Shown here piece after piece: positions 16,492-24,514 of a DNA stretch of 64,000 nt (its first letter is position 1; each line of letters starts with the position of its first letter). The notes beneath the pieces are model-generated. The model searched no databases. It was not told the DNA's origin and worked only from the letters and a program-made list of their open reading frames with translations. The position numbers were made by a program, and so were the translations under genes. This stretch comes from Butyricicoccus porcorum (GTDB taxonomy: Bacteria; Bacillota; Clostridia; Oscillospirales; Butyricicoccaceae). The DNA lies in contig NZ_NHOC01000002.1 in the NCBI RefSeq assembly GCF_002157465.1, positions 186,508 to 250,507 on the forward strand. Direction: 5' to 3'.

Positions 16492-17226
16492 ATGGGTAAA
16501 CTTGCAATTGTAACAGGCGCTTCGCGCGGAATCGGTGCGGCGATTGCCAGAAAGCTGGCTTCTGACGGCTATGATATCGTCATCAACTGCGTGTCTAATG
16601 TCGCAAAGGCGGAGGCTGTCGCGGAGGAATGCCGTGCTATGGGCGTACAGGCATACGCAAAGGCCTGGGACGTATCCGATTACGAGGCATGCAAGCAGGC
16701 AGTTAAGGAGATCAAGGACGAAATTGGTGTCCCCGCCGTTCTGGTCAACAACGCGGGTATTACGCGCGACGGCCTGATGATCCGCATGAAGGCGGAGCAG
16801 TGGAACGCTGTCATCCAGTCCAACCTGAGCAGCGTATTCAATATGACCAGTCTGGTCGGCGCACAGATGGTGCGTGCGAAGACGGGCAGCATTGTCAACA
16901 TTACATCCATTTCCGGCATGTTCGGCAACTTCGGACAGGTCAACTACACCGCGGCAAAGGCAGGCGTTATTGGCCTGACCAAGACGGCGGCGAAGGAACT
17001 GGGCGCGCGCGGCATCCGCGTCAATGCGGTTGCGCCGGGCTTTACGGAGACCGATATGACAAACGAACTGTCGGATGAAATCAAGGAAAACGCGCGTGCG
17101 CGCATTGCGCTCGGGCGGTTTGGAAAACCGGAAGAAATTGCGGAGGCAGTTGCTTTTCTGGCGTCAGATAAGGCGTCGTACATCACCGGGCAGGTACTCT
17201 CGGTGGACGGCAACACCGCGCTGTAA
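16492..17226 (+). CDS. fabG: 3-oxoacyl-ACP reductase
   Basis: NADPH-dependent short-chain dehydrogenase that reduces 3-ketoacyl-ACP. The 244-residue product has the TGASRGIG cofactor loop at residues 8-15, NNAG, catalytic Ser in NITSISG, and the YTAAKAG Tyr/Lys pair. The ATG at 16492 lies two bases after the fabK stop, with AAGGAG ten bases upstream; a TTG at 16486 is in frame but too close to that site. Confidence 0.96.
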   Translation: MGKLAIVTGASRGIGAAIARKLASDGYDIVINCVSNVAKAEAVAEECRAMGVQAYAKAWDVSDYEACKQAVKEIKDEIGVPAVLVNNAGITRDGLMIRMKAEQWNAVIQSNLSSVFNMTSLVGAQMVRAKTGSIVNITSISGMFGNFGQVNYTAAKAGVIGLTKTAAKELGARGIRVNAVAPGFTETDMTNELSDEIKENARARIALGRFGKPEEIAEAVAFLASDKASYITGQVLSVDGNTAL

Positions 17227-17266
17227 GCGCGGACGGCTGGCTCCGCCGGTCTAAGGAGGAAATTAC

Positions 17267-18502
17267 ATGGAACGCGTTGTCATCACCGGCATCGGCGCCG
17301 TTACGCCGATCGGCAACACTGCACAGGAATACTGGGACGGCCTGCTCGCGGGCAAAAACGGCATTGCGCCGATTACACGGTTTGATACCGAGGGATATAA
17401 AGCGAGCGTCGCGGGCGAGGTAAAGGACTTTGACCCGACGGCATATATCGATAAGCGTGAAGCAAAGCACATGGACCGGTTTTGCCAGTATGCACTGGCG
17501 GCGGCAGCACAGGCGATGGAGCAGTCGGGCCTGAAGGAAGGCAGCTTTGACCCGTTCCGCGCGGGCACTCTGGTCAGCTCCGGCATCGGCGGCATCCAGA
17601 CCTTCAGCGACGAGCAGACCAAGCTGAATGAGCGCGGTGCGCGCCGTGTTTCACCGTTCTGCATCCCGATGATGATCGGCAATATGGCGTCTGCTCATAT
17701 CTCGATGACCTATGGCCTGAAGGGTTCGAGCCTTTCGGTGGTCAGCGCATGTGCATCCGGCACCCATGCAGTCGGCGAAGGCATGCGTGCCATTCGTCAC
17801 GGCTATCTCGATATCGCAGTGGTCGGCGGCGCAGAGTCGAGCATTGTCCCGATTGCGGTCGCGGGCTTTGCCAATATGCATGCACTGAGCACGGAATCCG
17901 ACCCGGAAGCAGCCTGCTGCCCGTTCGATGCGCGCCGCAGCGGCTTCATCATGGGCGAGGGTGCCGGCGTTCTGGTGTTGGAGAGCCTGTCGCACGCCAA
18001 AGCGCGCGGCGCGACAATCCTTGCAGAGGTCGCGGGCTACGGTACGACCAGCGATGCGTATCATATCACCAGCCCCGATCCGACGGGAGAAGGCCCGGCA
18101 CGTGCAATGACCATGGCAATCGAGGATGCGGGTCTGACCCCGGCGGACATCGATTACATCAATGCGCATGGCACATCCACGCCGGTCAACGACAAGTGTG
18201 AGACCGATGCCATCAAGATGGCATTCGGCGAAAGCGCACAGCGCGTCAAGATTTCCTCGACCAAGTCCATGACGGGACATCTGCTGGGCGCGGCGGGCGC
18301 AATTGAGGCAATTGCATGCGCTATGGCGGTGAAGGAAGATAAAATCCCGCCAACCATCCATTACGAACAGCCGGATGAGACATGTGACCTCGATTATGTC
18401 CCCAATCAGGCGGTCAGCTGCCCGGTGAGCGCGGCGATTTCCAATTCGCTGGGCTTCGGCGGGCACAATGCGACAATCCTGATCCGCAAGTATCAGGACT
18501 GA
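17267..18502 (+). CDS. fabF: Beta-ketoacyl-ACP synthase II
   Basis: FabF extends acyl-ACP chains by decarboxylative condensation with malonyl-ACP. The 411-residue product begins RVVITGIGAVTPIGN; Cys162 is in SVVSACASGTHA, and the two histidines are in INAHGTSTPVND and SMTGHLLGAAG; FGGHNATILI closes the fold. Length is normal. A 40-base gap with a small GC hairpin separates it from fabG, and AAGGAGG precedes the ATG. Confidence 0.97.
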   Translation: MERVVITGIGAVTPIGNTAQEYWDGLLAGKNGIAPITRFDTEGYKASVAGEVKDFDPTAYIDKREAKHMDRFCQYALAAAAQAMEQSGLKEGSFDPFRAGTLVSSGIGGIQTFSDEQTKLNERGARRVSPFCIPMMIGNMASAHISMTYGLKGSSLSVVSACASGTHAVGEGMRAIRHGYLDIAVVGGAESSIVPIAVAGFANMHALSTESDPEAACCPFDARRSGFIMGEGAGVLVLESLSHAKARGATILAEVAGYGTTSDAYHITSPDPTGEGPARAMTMAIEDAGLTPADIDYINAHGTSTPVNDKCETDAIKMAFGESAQRVKISSTKSMTGHLLGAAGAIEAIACAMAVKEDKIPPTIHYEQPDETCDLDYVPNQAVSCPVSAAISNSLGFGGHNATILIRKYQD

Positions 18503-18515
18503 GGAGGCATTTCGC

Positions 18516-18956
18516 ATGGAGATCAATGATCTGAAGGAGCTCGCCTTTGCCTTTGCGGACAAGGCAGCACAGAAAAATCTGGCAAAGCTGGCGGTCAAGA
18601 CCGATGAGTTTTCCATCACCGTGGAGACACATGCCCCTGTCTCTGCCGGCGCAGCTGTCCCTGCCGCACAAGTGGCGGAGGTAGCTGCACAGAAGCAGGA
18701 GACGCCGGAGGAGAAGTTCGACGGAACTGTCGTATTTGCCCCGCTGGTCGGCACCTTTTATGCGGCGAATGCGCCGGAGGAGCCGCCGCTGGTCGAGGTG
18801 GGCGACAGCGTCCGCAAGGGACAAACGCTGTGCATCATCGAAGCGATGAAGACAATGAACACGATTGAATGCCCGTGTGACGGCAAGGTCAGCCGTGTTC
18901 TCGTGCAGAACGGCGATCTTGTGGAATACAACCAGCCGCTTATCGTGATTGCGTAA
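18516..18956 (+). CDS. accB: Biotin carboxyl carrier protein of acetyl-CoA carboxylase
   Basis: AccB carries carboxybiotin between the biotin carboxylase (AccC) and the carboxyltransferase (AccD/AccA). The 146-residue product has an N-terminal helical part, a flexible Ala/Pro/Val-rich linker (residues about 40-65) and a C-terminal biotinyl domain with IEAMKTMNTIE; the biotinylated lysine is Lys112. All four acetyl-CoA carboxylase subunits are encoded in this operon. Confidence 0.96.
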   Translation: MEINDLKELAFAFADKAAQKNLAKLAVKTDEFSITVETHAPVSAGAAVPAAQVAEVAAQKQETPEEKFDGTVVFAPLVGTFYAANAPEEPPLVEVGDSVRKGQTLCIIEAMKTMNTIECPCDGKVSRVLVQNGDLVEYNQPLIVIA

Positions 18957-18969
18957 GGAGGTACGGCAA

Positions 18970-19401
18970 TTGCTGCTCGATACAGAACAGATTAAGGCGA
19001 TCATTCCGCATCGTGACCCGATGCTGATGGTCGATTCAATAGAGGAGATGGATCTGGAAGCGGGAACCGTGACCGGAATCAAGCATCTGACCGGCGACGA
19101 GATGTTCTTTGCCGGGCATTTTCCGGGAAATCCGGTCATGCCGGGCGTATTTATCATTGAAGCGCTCGCACAGACCGGTGCTACCGCGATCCTGTCGCGC
19201 GAGGAATTCCGCGGCAAGACCGGTTACTTTGCGTCGTGGGATAAAATCAAGTTCCGCCGCAAGGTGCTGCCGGGCGATACGCTGACGCTCAAGGTTCAGC
19301 TGGTTAAGATCCGCGGCAAGATCGTCGTCGCGGACGGCGTCGCCTATGTCGGCGACGAAAAGGCGGCACAGGGTACGTTTACCTGTGCGATTGGGGACTG
19401 A
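18970..19401 (+). CDS. fabZ: 3-hydroxyacyl-ACP dehydratase FabZ
   Basis: Hot-dog-fold enzyme that dehydrates 3-hydroxyacyl-ACP. The 143-residue product has IIPHRDPMLMVD at the start, AGHFPGNPVMPGV with the catalytic His, and the central-helix Glu in IIEALAQTGA. The start is TTG at 18970, eight bases after AAGGAGG at 18955-18961; the frame is also open from a TTG at 18949 within accB, but that has no ribosome site. Placement between accB and accC is usual in clostridia. Confidence 0.94.
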   Translation: MLLDTEQIKAIIPHRDPMLMVDSIEEMDLEAGTVTGIKHLTGDEMFFAGHFPGNPVMPGVFIIEALAQTGATAILSREEFRGKTGYFASWDKIKFRRKVLPGDTLTLKVQLVKIRGKIVVADGVAYVGDEKAAQGTFTCAIGD

Positions 19402-19406
19402 GCCCC

Positions 19407-20753
19407 ATGTTTACAAAGGTATTGATTGCCAACCGCGGCGAAATCGCGGTGCGCGTCATCCGTGCCTGCCGTGACCTCGGCATTCTCAGCGTCGCCGTGT
19501 ATTCGGAGGCAGACAAAGAGGCGCTGCATGCACAGATTGCGGATGAAGCGGTCTGCATCGGCCCTGCTCCGTCAAAGGACAGCTATCTGAATATCAGCAA
19601 CATCATTGAAGCGGCGATCGGCGCGGGTGCACAGGCGATTCATCCGGGCTACGGCTTCCTGTCGGAGAATGCGGATTTCGCACGCGCCTGTGCAGAAAAT
19701 GGTCTGGTGTTCATCGGGCCGAAGGAAGAAACCATCCGTGCGCTGGGCGACAAGACGTCCGCCCGTGACATGGCGCGCGAGGCGGGCGTTCCGCTGGCGG
19801 AGGGCTCGGACGGCATTGTCGAAACCATCGAGGATGCGGCGCACTGGGCAGAGAAAATCGGATATCCGGTCATGCTCAAGGCATCTGCCGGCGGCGGCGG
19901 CAAGGGCATCCGTGTCGCAGAGGACGAAACCCAGCTCAAGGAGGCATTTGAATCCGCTTCCAGCGAAGCTGTCGTCAATTTTGGCGACGGACGGCTGTAT
20001 ATGGAAAAGTTTATTTCCAAGCCGCGCCACATCGAGGTACAGGTGCTGGGAGACAACGAAGGCAATGTCATCCACCTGTATGACCGGGAATGCTCCATTC
20101 AGCGCCGTCATCAGAAGCTGATTGAGGAAGCACCGTCGCCGTTCCTGGACGAGGAGCACCGCCGCAGCATGTGCGACTGTGCTGTTCGTCTGGCAAAGCG
20201 TGCGGGCTATGTCGGCGCGGGAACAGTCGAGTTCCTTGTAGACAGCCAGCAGAATTTTTATTTTTGCGAGATGAACACGCGCATTCAGGTCGAGCATCCG
20301 ATTACCGAGGCGATTACGGGTATCGACCTTGTCGCATGGCAGCTGCGCATTGCATCCGGCGAAAAGCTGGACATCGTGCAGGAGGATGTGCCGCGGTGCG
20401 GACATGCCATCGAGTGCCGCATCAATGCGGAGGATGCACAGTTCCGCCCGCAGCCGGGCACCCTCCAGTCGATGCATCTGGCGGGCGGCGCAGGCGTGCG
20501 CGTGGATACCGCCGTCTATCAGGGGTATACAATTCCGCCGTTTTATGATAGTATGATAGGGAAGCTGATTGCGTTCGGCTGCGACCGCGCGCAGGCGCTG
20601 GCGCGCATGAAGCGCGCACTGTCGGAAATGCTGTTTGAGGGCATTGTGACCAACACGGATTATCAGCTGTCTATCCTGCTGTCGGAAGCGTTTGAAACGG
20701 CTCAGTTTCATACGAATTCGATAGAAGACGGCACGTTTGATACAAAACGCTGA
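19407..20753 (+). CDS. accC: Biotin carboxylase subunit of acetyl-CoA carboxylase
   Basis: ATP-grasp enzyme that carboxylates biotin on AccB using bicarbonate and ATP. The 448-residue product starts with VLIANRGEIAVRVIRACRDLGI, has the glycine-rich loop KASAGGGGKGIRV near residue 159-171, the metal-binding block FYFCEMNTRIQVEHP and the C-terminal domain ECRINAED. Full length. The ATG at 19407 is six bases after the fabZ stop. Confidence 0.97.
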   Translation: MFTKVLIANRGEIAVRVIRACRDLGILSVAVYSEADKEALHAQIADEAVCIGPAPSKDSYLNISNIIEAAIGAGAQAIHPGYGFLSENADFARACAENGLVFIGPKEETIRALGDKTSARDMAREAGVPLAEGSDGIVETIEDAAHWAEKIGYPVMLKASAGGGGKGIRVAEDETQLKEAFESASSEAVVNFGDGRLYMEKFISKPRHIEVQVLGDNEGNVIHLYDRECSIQRRHQKLIEEAPSPFLDEEHRRSMCDCAVRLAKRAGYVGAGTVEFLVDSQQNFYFCEMNTRIQVEHPITEAITGIDLVAWQLRIASGEKLDIVQEDVPRCGHAIECRINAEDAQFRPQPGTLQSMHLAGGAGVRVDTAVYQGYTIPPFYDSMIGKLIAFGCDRAQALARMKRALSEMLFEGIVTNTDYQLSILLSEAFETAQFHTNSIEDGTFDTKR

Positions 20754-20780
20754 TGTACAGCGTTGTTTGGAGGGCTCACA

Positions 20781-21641
20781 GTGCTGATTGATTTATTTCC
20801 GAAAACACGGGAAAATTCCAGACAGATCAAGTCCAAAGCGGGAGAGAAGGACAGCCCCGTTTCTGTGGTATGCAAAAAGTGCGGCGCGCAGCTTTCTGCC
20901 GCGAAATATGGCAAAAATCTGTATGTATGTCCGACCTGCGGCGCGCATGGCCGCCTGCTGGCGCGCACGCGCATCCGGCAGATTGCAGACCGCGATTCAT
21001 TTCACGAGCTGTTTGGCTCGCTGCAAACCGCCGACCCGCTCAATTTTGAAGGCTATGCGGAAAAAATTGCCGCCCTGCGCGAAAAGACCGGTATGAACGA
21101 CGCGGTTGTGACCGGTACGTGCCGCATCGGCGGTATGAAAACCTGCATTGGCGTAATGGACAGCCATTTCATGATGGCATCGATGGGCAGTGTTGTCGGC
21201 GAAAAGCTGACGCGGCTGTTTGAATATGCCACGGAGCACGCACTCCCGGTCATCCTGTTTACCTGTTCCGGCGGCGCACGCATGCAGGAGGGCATGTTTT
21301 CCCTGTTGCAGATGGCGAAGGTCAGCGGTGCGGCTGCCAGACATTCTGAGGCAGGCGGCCTGTATATCACCGTGCTGACCGATCCGACGACGGGCGGCGT
21401 GACGGCGAGCTTTGCCATGTTGGGTGACATTATTCTGGCAGAGCCGGGCGCGACGGTTGGCTTTGCCGGACGACGTGTCATTGAGGGCACCATCGGTGAA
21501 AAGCTGCCGGACGAATTCCAGTCCGCAGAATTTGTGCTCGAACACGGCTTCTGCGACGCCATTGTACCGCGCAGCCGCATGAAGCAGACGCTTGCCGATC
21601 TGCTTTCCGTGCATGGCTGCAAAGCAAAGCGGGGGGAATGA
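20781..21641 (+). CDS. accD: Acetyl-CoA carboxylase carboxyltransferase subunit beta
   Basis: AccD forms the carboxyltransferase with AccA and transfers carboxyl from biotin to acetyl-CoA. The 286-residue product keeps the four-cysteine zinc ribbon (CKKC near residue 32 and CPTC near 51) and the crotonase-fold core with GVMDSHFMMASMGSVVGEK and FTCSGGARMQEG. Start is GTG at 20781, six bases after GGAGGG; a TTG at 20763 is in frame but lies before that site. Confidence 0.95.
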   Translation: MLIDLFPKTRENSRQIKSKAGEKDSPVSVVCKKCGAQLSAAKYGKNLYVCPTCGAHGRLLARTRIRQIADRDSFHELFGSLQTADPLNFEGYAEKIAALREKTGMNDAVVTGTCRIGGMKTCIGVMDSHFMMASMGSVVGEKLTRLFEYATEHALPVILFTCSGGARMQEGMFSLLQMAKVSGAAARHSEAGGLYITVLTDPTTGGVTASFAMLGDIILAEPGATVGFAGRRVIEGTIGEKLPDEFQSAEFVLEHGFCDAIVPRSRMKQTLADLLSVHGCKAKRGE

Positions 21642-22438
21642 GCATGGAACAGAACATGGAAAAACAGCTGCGCGTCATCCACGATGCCGCGCGTCCGAAC
21701 ATAGATGATATTGTAAATGAAGTCTTTCACGACTTTATGGAGCTGCACGGTGACCGCCTGTACGGTGACGATCACGCAATGCTCGGCGGCATTGCGCGTC
21801 TGAATGGCACACCGGTGACGGTAATCGGCCAGCGGAAGGGGCATACCACGGCGGAGAACATTGCGGCCAATTTCGGCATGGCGCATCCGGAGGGTTACCG
21901 CAAGGCGCTGCGCCTGGCGCGTCAGGCGGAAAAATTCCATCGTCCGGTCATCTGCTTTGTCGATACGGCAGGCGCCTTTTGTGGCGTTGGCGCCGAGGAA
22001 CGCGGACAGGGCGAGGCGATTGCACGCAATCTGTATGAATTCATGGGACTGCGCACGCCGGTCGTATCCATTGTTACCGGTGAAGGCGGCAGCGGCGGTG
22101 CACTCGCCATTGCTGTAGCAAATGAAGTGTACATGATGCAGAATGCGATTTATTCGGTCATTTCACCGCGCGGCTGCGCCAGCATCCTGTGGAAGGATGC
22201 TTCGCGCGAGCTCGAGGCAGCGGAGGCGCTGCAAATTACAGCGCGCGATCTGTACCGCTTTGGCATGATTGAGGGCATTATCAGCGAAGGAAGAAGCCGT
22301 GCATCGTATTTCCGCAACATCAAATCCGCTCTGACCGATTCACTGAAGCGGCTGGACGTCATGTCCGGCGACGCCCTGCGTCAGCAACGGTATGATAAAT
22401 TCCGCAAAATCGGAGTTTTCAACGATACAAATTTATAA
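21638..22438 (+). CDS. accA: Acetyl-CoA carboxylase carboxyltransferase subunit alpha
   Basis: AccA is the partner of AccD in malonyl-CoA formation. The 266-residue product is shorter than E. coli AccA (about 319), lacking part of the N-terminal extension as in many Firmicutes. It shows ELHGDRLYGDDHAMLGGIA, FGMAHPEGYRKALRL, FVDTAGAFCGVGAEERGQ and GEGGSGGALAIAVAN. The start overlaps the accD stop by four bases (ATGA); an ATG two codons later is also possible. Confidence 0.95.
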   Translation: MSMEQNMEKQLRVIHDAARPNIDDIVNEVFHDFMELHGDRLYGDDHAMLGGIARLNGTPVTVIGQRKGHTTAENIAANFGMAHPEGYRKALRLARQAEKFHRPVICFVDTAGAFCGVGAEERGQGEAIARNLYEFMGLRTPVVSIVTGEGGSGGALAIAVANEVYMMQNAIYSVISPRGCASILWKDASRELEAAEALQITARDLYRFGMIEGIISEGRSRASYFRNIKSALTDSLKRLDVMSGDALRQQRYDKFRKIGVFNDTNL

Positions 22439-22459
22439 AACATGAAGGAGAATTAAGTT

Positions 22460-22684
22460 ATGTACGAAAAGATTTGCGAACTGCTTGCAGAAAAGTTTGA
22501 CGTAGATGTCAGCACGCTGAGCGAGAACACCAGCATTAAGGAAGATCTGAAGGCGGATTCCCTGGACATCGTTGAGCTGATGATGGATCTCGAGGAAAAC
22601 TACGACATCACCATCGAGGATGAGGAAGCAATGAAGCTGAACACCATCGGTGACATTGTCAAGTACATCGAGGAAAACAAGTAA
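22460..22684 (+). CDS. acpP: Acyl carrier protein
   Basis: Small acidic carrier (74 residues) whose 4'-phosphopantetheine arm is attached to Ser34 in KADSLDIVELMMDLEE; it holds growing chains for all Fab enzymes encoded upstream. AAGGAG lies ten bases before the ATG. It closes the operon, unlike many genomes where acpP follows fabH or precedes fabK, and is followed by a strong terminator. Confidence 0.96.
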   Translation: MYEKICELLAEKFDVDVSTLSENTSIKEDLKADSLDIVELMMDLEENYDITIEDEEAMKLNTIGDIVKYIEENK

Positions 22685-22698
22685 ATTGATCCCCTCGA

Positions 22699-22739
22699 AT
22701 CCCCCGGTTTCGCTTTTTGTCGAAACTGGGGGATTTTTT
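22699..22739 (+). terminator. Rho-independent terminator of the fab/acc operon
   Basis: AATCCCCCGGTTTCG (from 22699) pairs with CGAAACTGGGGGATT (22721-22735), with one G-U pair, and is followed by six T residues. Confidence 0.93.
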
Positions 22740-22835
22740 GTGCCTGCGGTACAGCATATTGCCAATTGATGCACAAATATAGTTAGTCGGACAAAATTTT
22801 ATACATCTGAGAGCAAAATTTGTTTATTCCAGCTA

Positions 22836-22864
22836 TTTTCATGCGGATGGAAAGTAAATATAAT
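22836..22864 (+). promoter_or_regulatory. Promoter of the condensation-fold gene
   Basis: TTTTCA at 22836-22841, 17 bases, TATAAT at 22859-22864, upstream of the leader ORF. Confidence 0.6.
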
Positions 22865-22882
22865 AGACTTGGAGAGGAAAAT

Positions 22883-22939
22883 ATGATAATAGGAGACATA
22901 TTAGGTATTTTTCGTTTGATAATTTTCCATCGGAGGTAA
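22883..22939 (+). CDS. Short leader ORF (18 aa)
   Basis: ATG at 22883 follows GAGAGG by five bases and opens a frame for MIIGDILGIFRLIIFHRR. The stop codon TAA is embedded just after the CGGAGG that serves the next gene, two bases before its ATG. Translation of this hydrophobic, Ile-rich peptide therefore ends on the downstream ribosome site, as in translational coupling. No homology is recognised; it may be only a leader. Confidence 0.45.
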   Translation: MIIGDILGIFRLIIFHRR

Positions 22940-22941
22940 TT

Positions 22942-24270
22942 ATGACTGATTTACGAATCAATCCGCTGACAATGACGGATAGCTATGGAAAAATTTTTCT
23001 TTATAATACAGAATCCACCGTGGCGTGCGTGCCACGCCATACCATCCGCATGAGCGAGCCGGTTGACCCGGAATGCCTGCTCAAGGCAGTACGCATTGCG
23101 CTGCTGCGTTTCCCGCATATGTGCATCGGCATTGAAAAGACCGAAACTTCGTATCAGTGCTATGTTAACGGCGAGGATCCGGTTGTTCTGCCGTTTGATC
23201 CGGCGGGGGTAGAGCACCGATATGCCATCGGTTCGGCGGATACACACCATTATCTGTTCCTCGTCGGCTACCGCGGCAACAATATTTACATGGAATATCA
23301 GCACAGCATCAGCGACGGCAGAGGCTTTGAAGAATTTATCCGCTGCGTGCTGTTCCTGTATTTGCAGGAATGCGGCAAGCCGGTCAGGAATGACGGCAGC
23401 ATCCGCGCGCTGGATACCATGTACACCCGCGAGGAGAGTGAAGATGCGTTCCGTGCTTTGCAGGAGATGGAGCCGAAGGCGGACGGCATTTATCAGAAGC
23501 CGGAGGCTGTGCATGCAGAGGGGCTGACCAACCTCGGCGATGTGGCAGAGGTCGTAACCGATATTACGTTCCCGTTTTCTGAGCTGCATGCGGTTACAAA
23601 GAAGCTGGGTGTCAGCCCGCTGACCGTGCTCACGCCGGTGTTCAGCCGTGCCTTTTACCACAAGTACGGCGAAGGCGTGGATAAGCCGGTCATCTCGCAG
23701 ATTCCGGTCGACCTGCGCCAGGTGATTCCGAGCAGCACTACGCGCTATTTTATCTGTTTCCTCGACCTGCCGTATCTGTCGGAGTATGAATCGCTCCCGC
23801 TGGAGGAGGCGTGCCGTAAGACACATGATTTCCTTATGACCCAGCTCGTGCCGGAGCAGCTGCTGTACCGCGGAAAGGCAGCGAGTGAGGTCTGTCTGGA
23901 GCTGCATGAGCGTGAAATGCCGCTGGCGGACAAGGTAAAGGAAGGCATCGAGGTTGCGCGCAATTTTGTCCTTCAGGACAGTTTCCTCGTCACCAATGTC
24001 GGCCGGTTCGCACTTCCTGATTCCATGCTGCCGTATGTTGAGGAATATGGCGCGATCCTGCCGAGTGCCGCGCAGACCTATGCACTGCTCATCAGCTCGT
24101 ACAACGGCACCATGCGTGTCTCCATCGCACACAAGGATCAGGATTTTGATGTGTGCAATGAGATGGTTTCGCTGCTCAGTGAGCTGGGCATTCATGCCGA
24201 CAGCCGAACCGAACCGTTCTGTGTCACGCGCTATTCCGGCGAACTGTGTACGGAAGATCAGATTCTTTAA
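22942..24270 (+). CDS. Condensation/acyltransferase-fold protein (CAT-like, HxxxDG)
   Basis: Protein of 442 residues with the two-lobed chloramphenicol acetyltransferase/condensation-domain pattern. The active-site motif is HSISDG (residues about 119-124, in YMEYQHSISDGRGFEEF), and a second conserved block QIPVDLRQVIPSSTTRYFICF near 255-270 resembles the bridging region of alcohol acetyltransferase and PapA-type enzymes. It would transfer an acyl group from CoA or ACP to a hydroxyl or amine; the acceptor is unknown. Position just downstream of acpP makes an ACP-linked donor conceivable. ATG 22942 has CGGAGG overlapping the end of the leader ORF. Confidence 0.75.
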   Translation: MTDLRINPLTMTDSYGKIFLYNTESTVACVPRHTIRMSEPVDPECLLKAVRIALLRFPHMCIGIEKTETSYQCYVNGEDPVVLPFDPAGVEHRYAIGSADTHHYLFLVGYRGNNIYMEYQHSISDGRGFEEFIRCVLFLYLQECGKPVRNDGSIRALDTMYTREESEDAFRALQEMEPKADGIYQKPEAVHAEGLTNLGDVAEVVTDITFPFSELHAVTKKLGVSPLTVLTPVFSRAFYHKYGEGVDKPVISQIPVDLRQVIPSSTTRYFICFLDLPYLSEYESLPLEEACRKTHDFLMTQLVPEQLLYRGKAASEVCLELHEREMPLADKVKEGIEVARNFVLQDSFLVTNVGRFALPDSMLPYVEEYGAILPSAAQTYALLISSYNGTMRVSIAHKDQDFDVCNEMVSLLSELGIHADSRTEPFCVTRYSGELCTEDQIL

Positions 24271-24288
24271 TCTGTTTTTACATGCTTT

Positions 24289-24325
24289 GCCCGCTTCCCG
24301 GGATAATACGGGGGCGGGCTTTGTG
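24289..24325 (+). terminator. Probable terminator of the condensation-fold gene
   Basis: GCCCGC...CCCG pairs with CGGG...GCGGGC (24289-24319); the U tract is short (TTTG), so efficiency is uncertain. Confidence 0.55.
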
Positions 24326-24340
24326 CGTTCTGCATAACAA

Positions 24341-24379
24341 ATGTAAAATTCATGTAATAGAAACTATAAAAGAATGTAA
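24341..24379. promoter_or_regulatory. Pho-box-like 11-bp phased repeats
   Basis: ATGTAA occurs at 24341, 24352 and 24374, with a degenerate unit at 24363. Spacing is thus 11 bases, which is the pattern of tandem PhoP boxes (TTACAT on the other strand, cf. TTAACA). They sit 32 bases upstream of the -10 box of a Na/Pi transporter gene. Confidence 0.55.
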
Positions 24380-24407
24380 AAAAGCAGGTGCAAATACAGA
24401 ACAGAAG

Positions 24408-24416
24408 TGTTATAAT
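24408..24416 (+). promoter_or_regulatory. Extended -10 promoter of the Na/Pi cotransporter gene
   Basis: TGT-TATAAT (TATAAT at 24411-24416) without a good -35 box, typical of an activator-dependent promoter. Confidence 0.6.
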
Positions 24417-24514
24417 ATTCCCTGGAAGTCGCTTTACAGATTATGACGATTTTCGGCTTATTACCCGAAAAAGGAATGGTTTGGGGCGAATACTGCTGTT
24501 ATGAGGAGAATACA

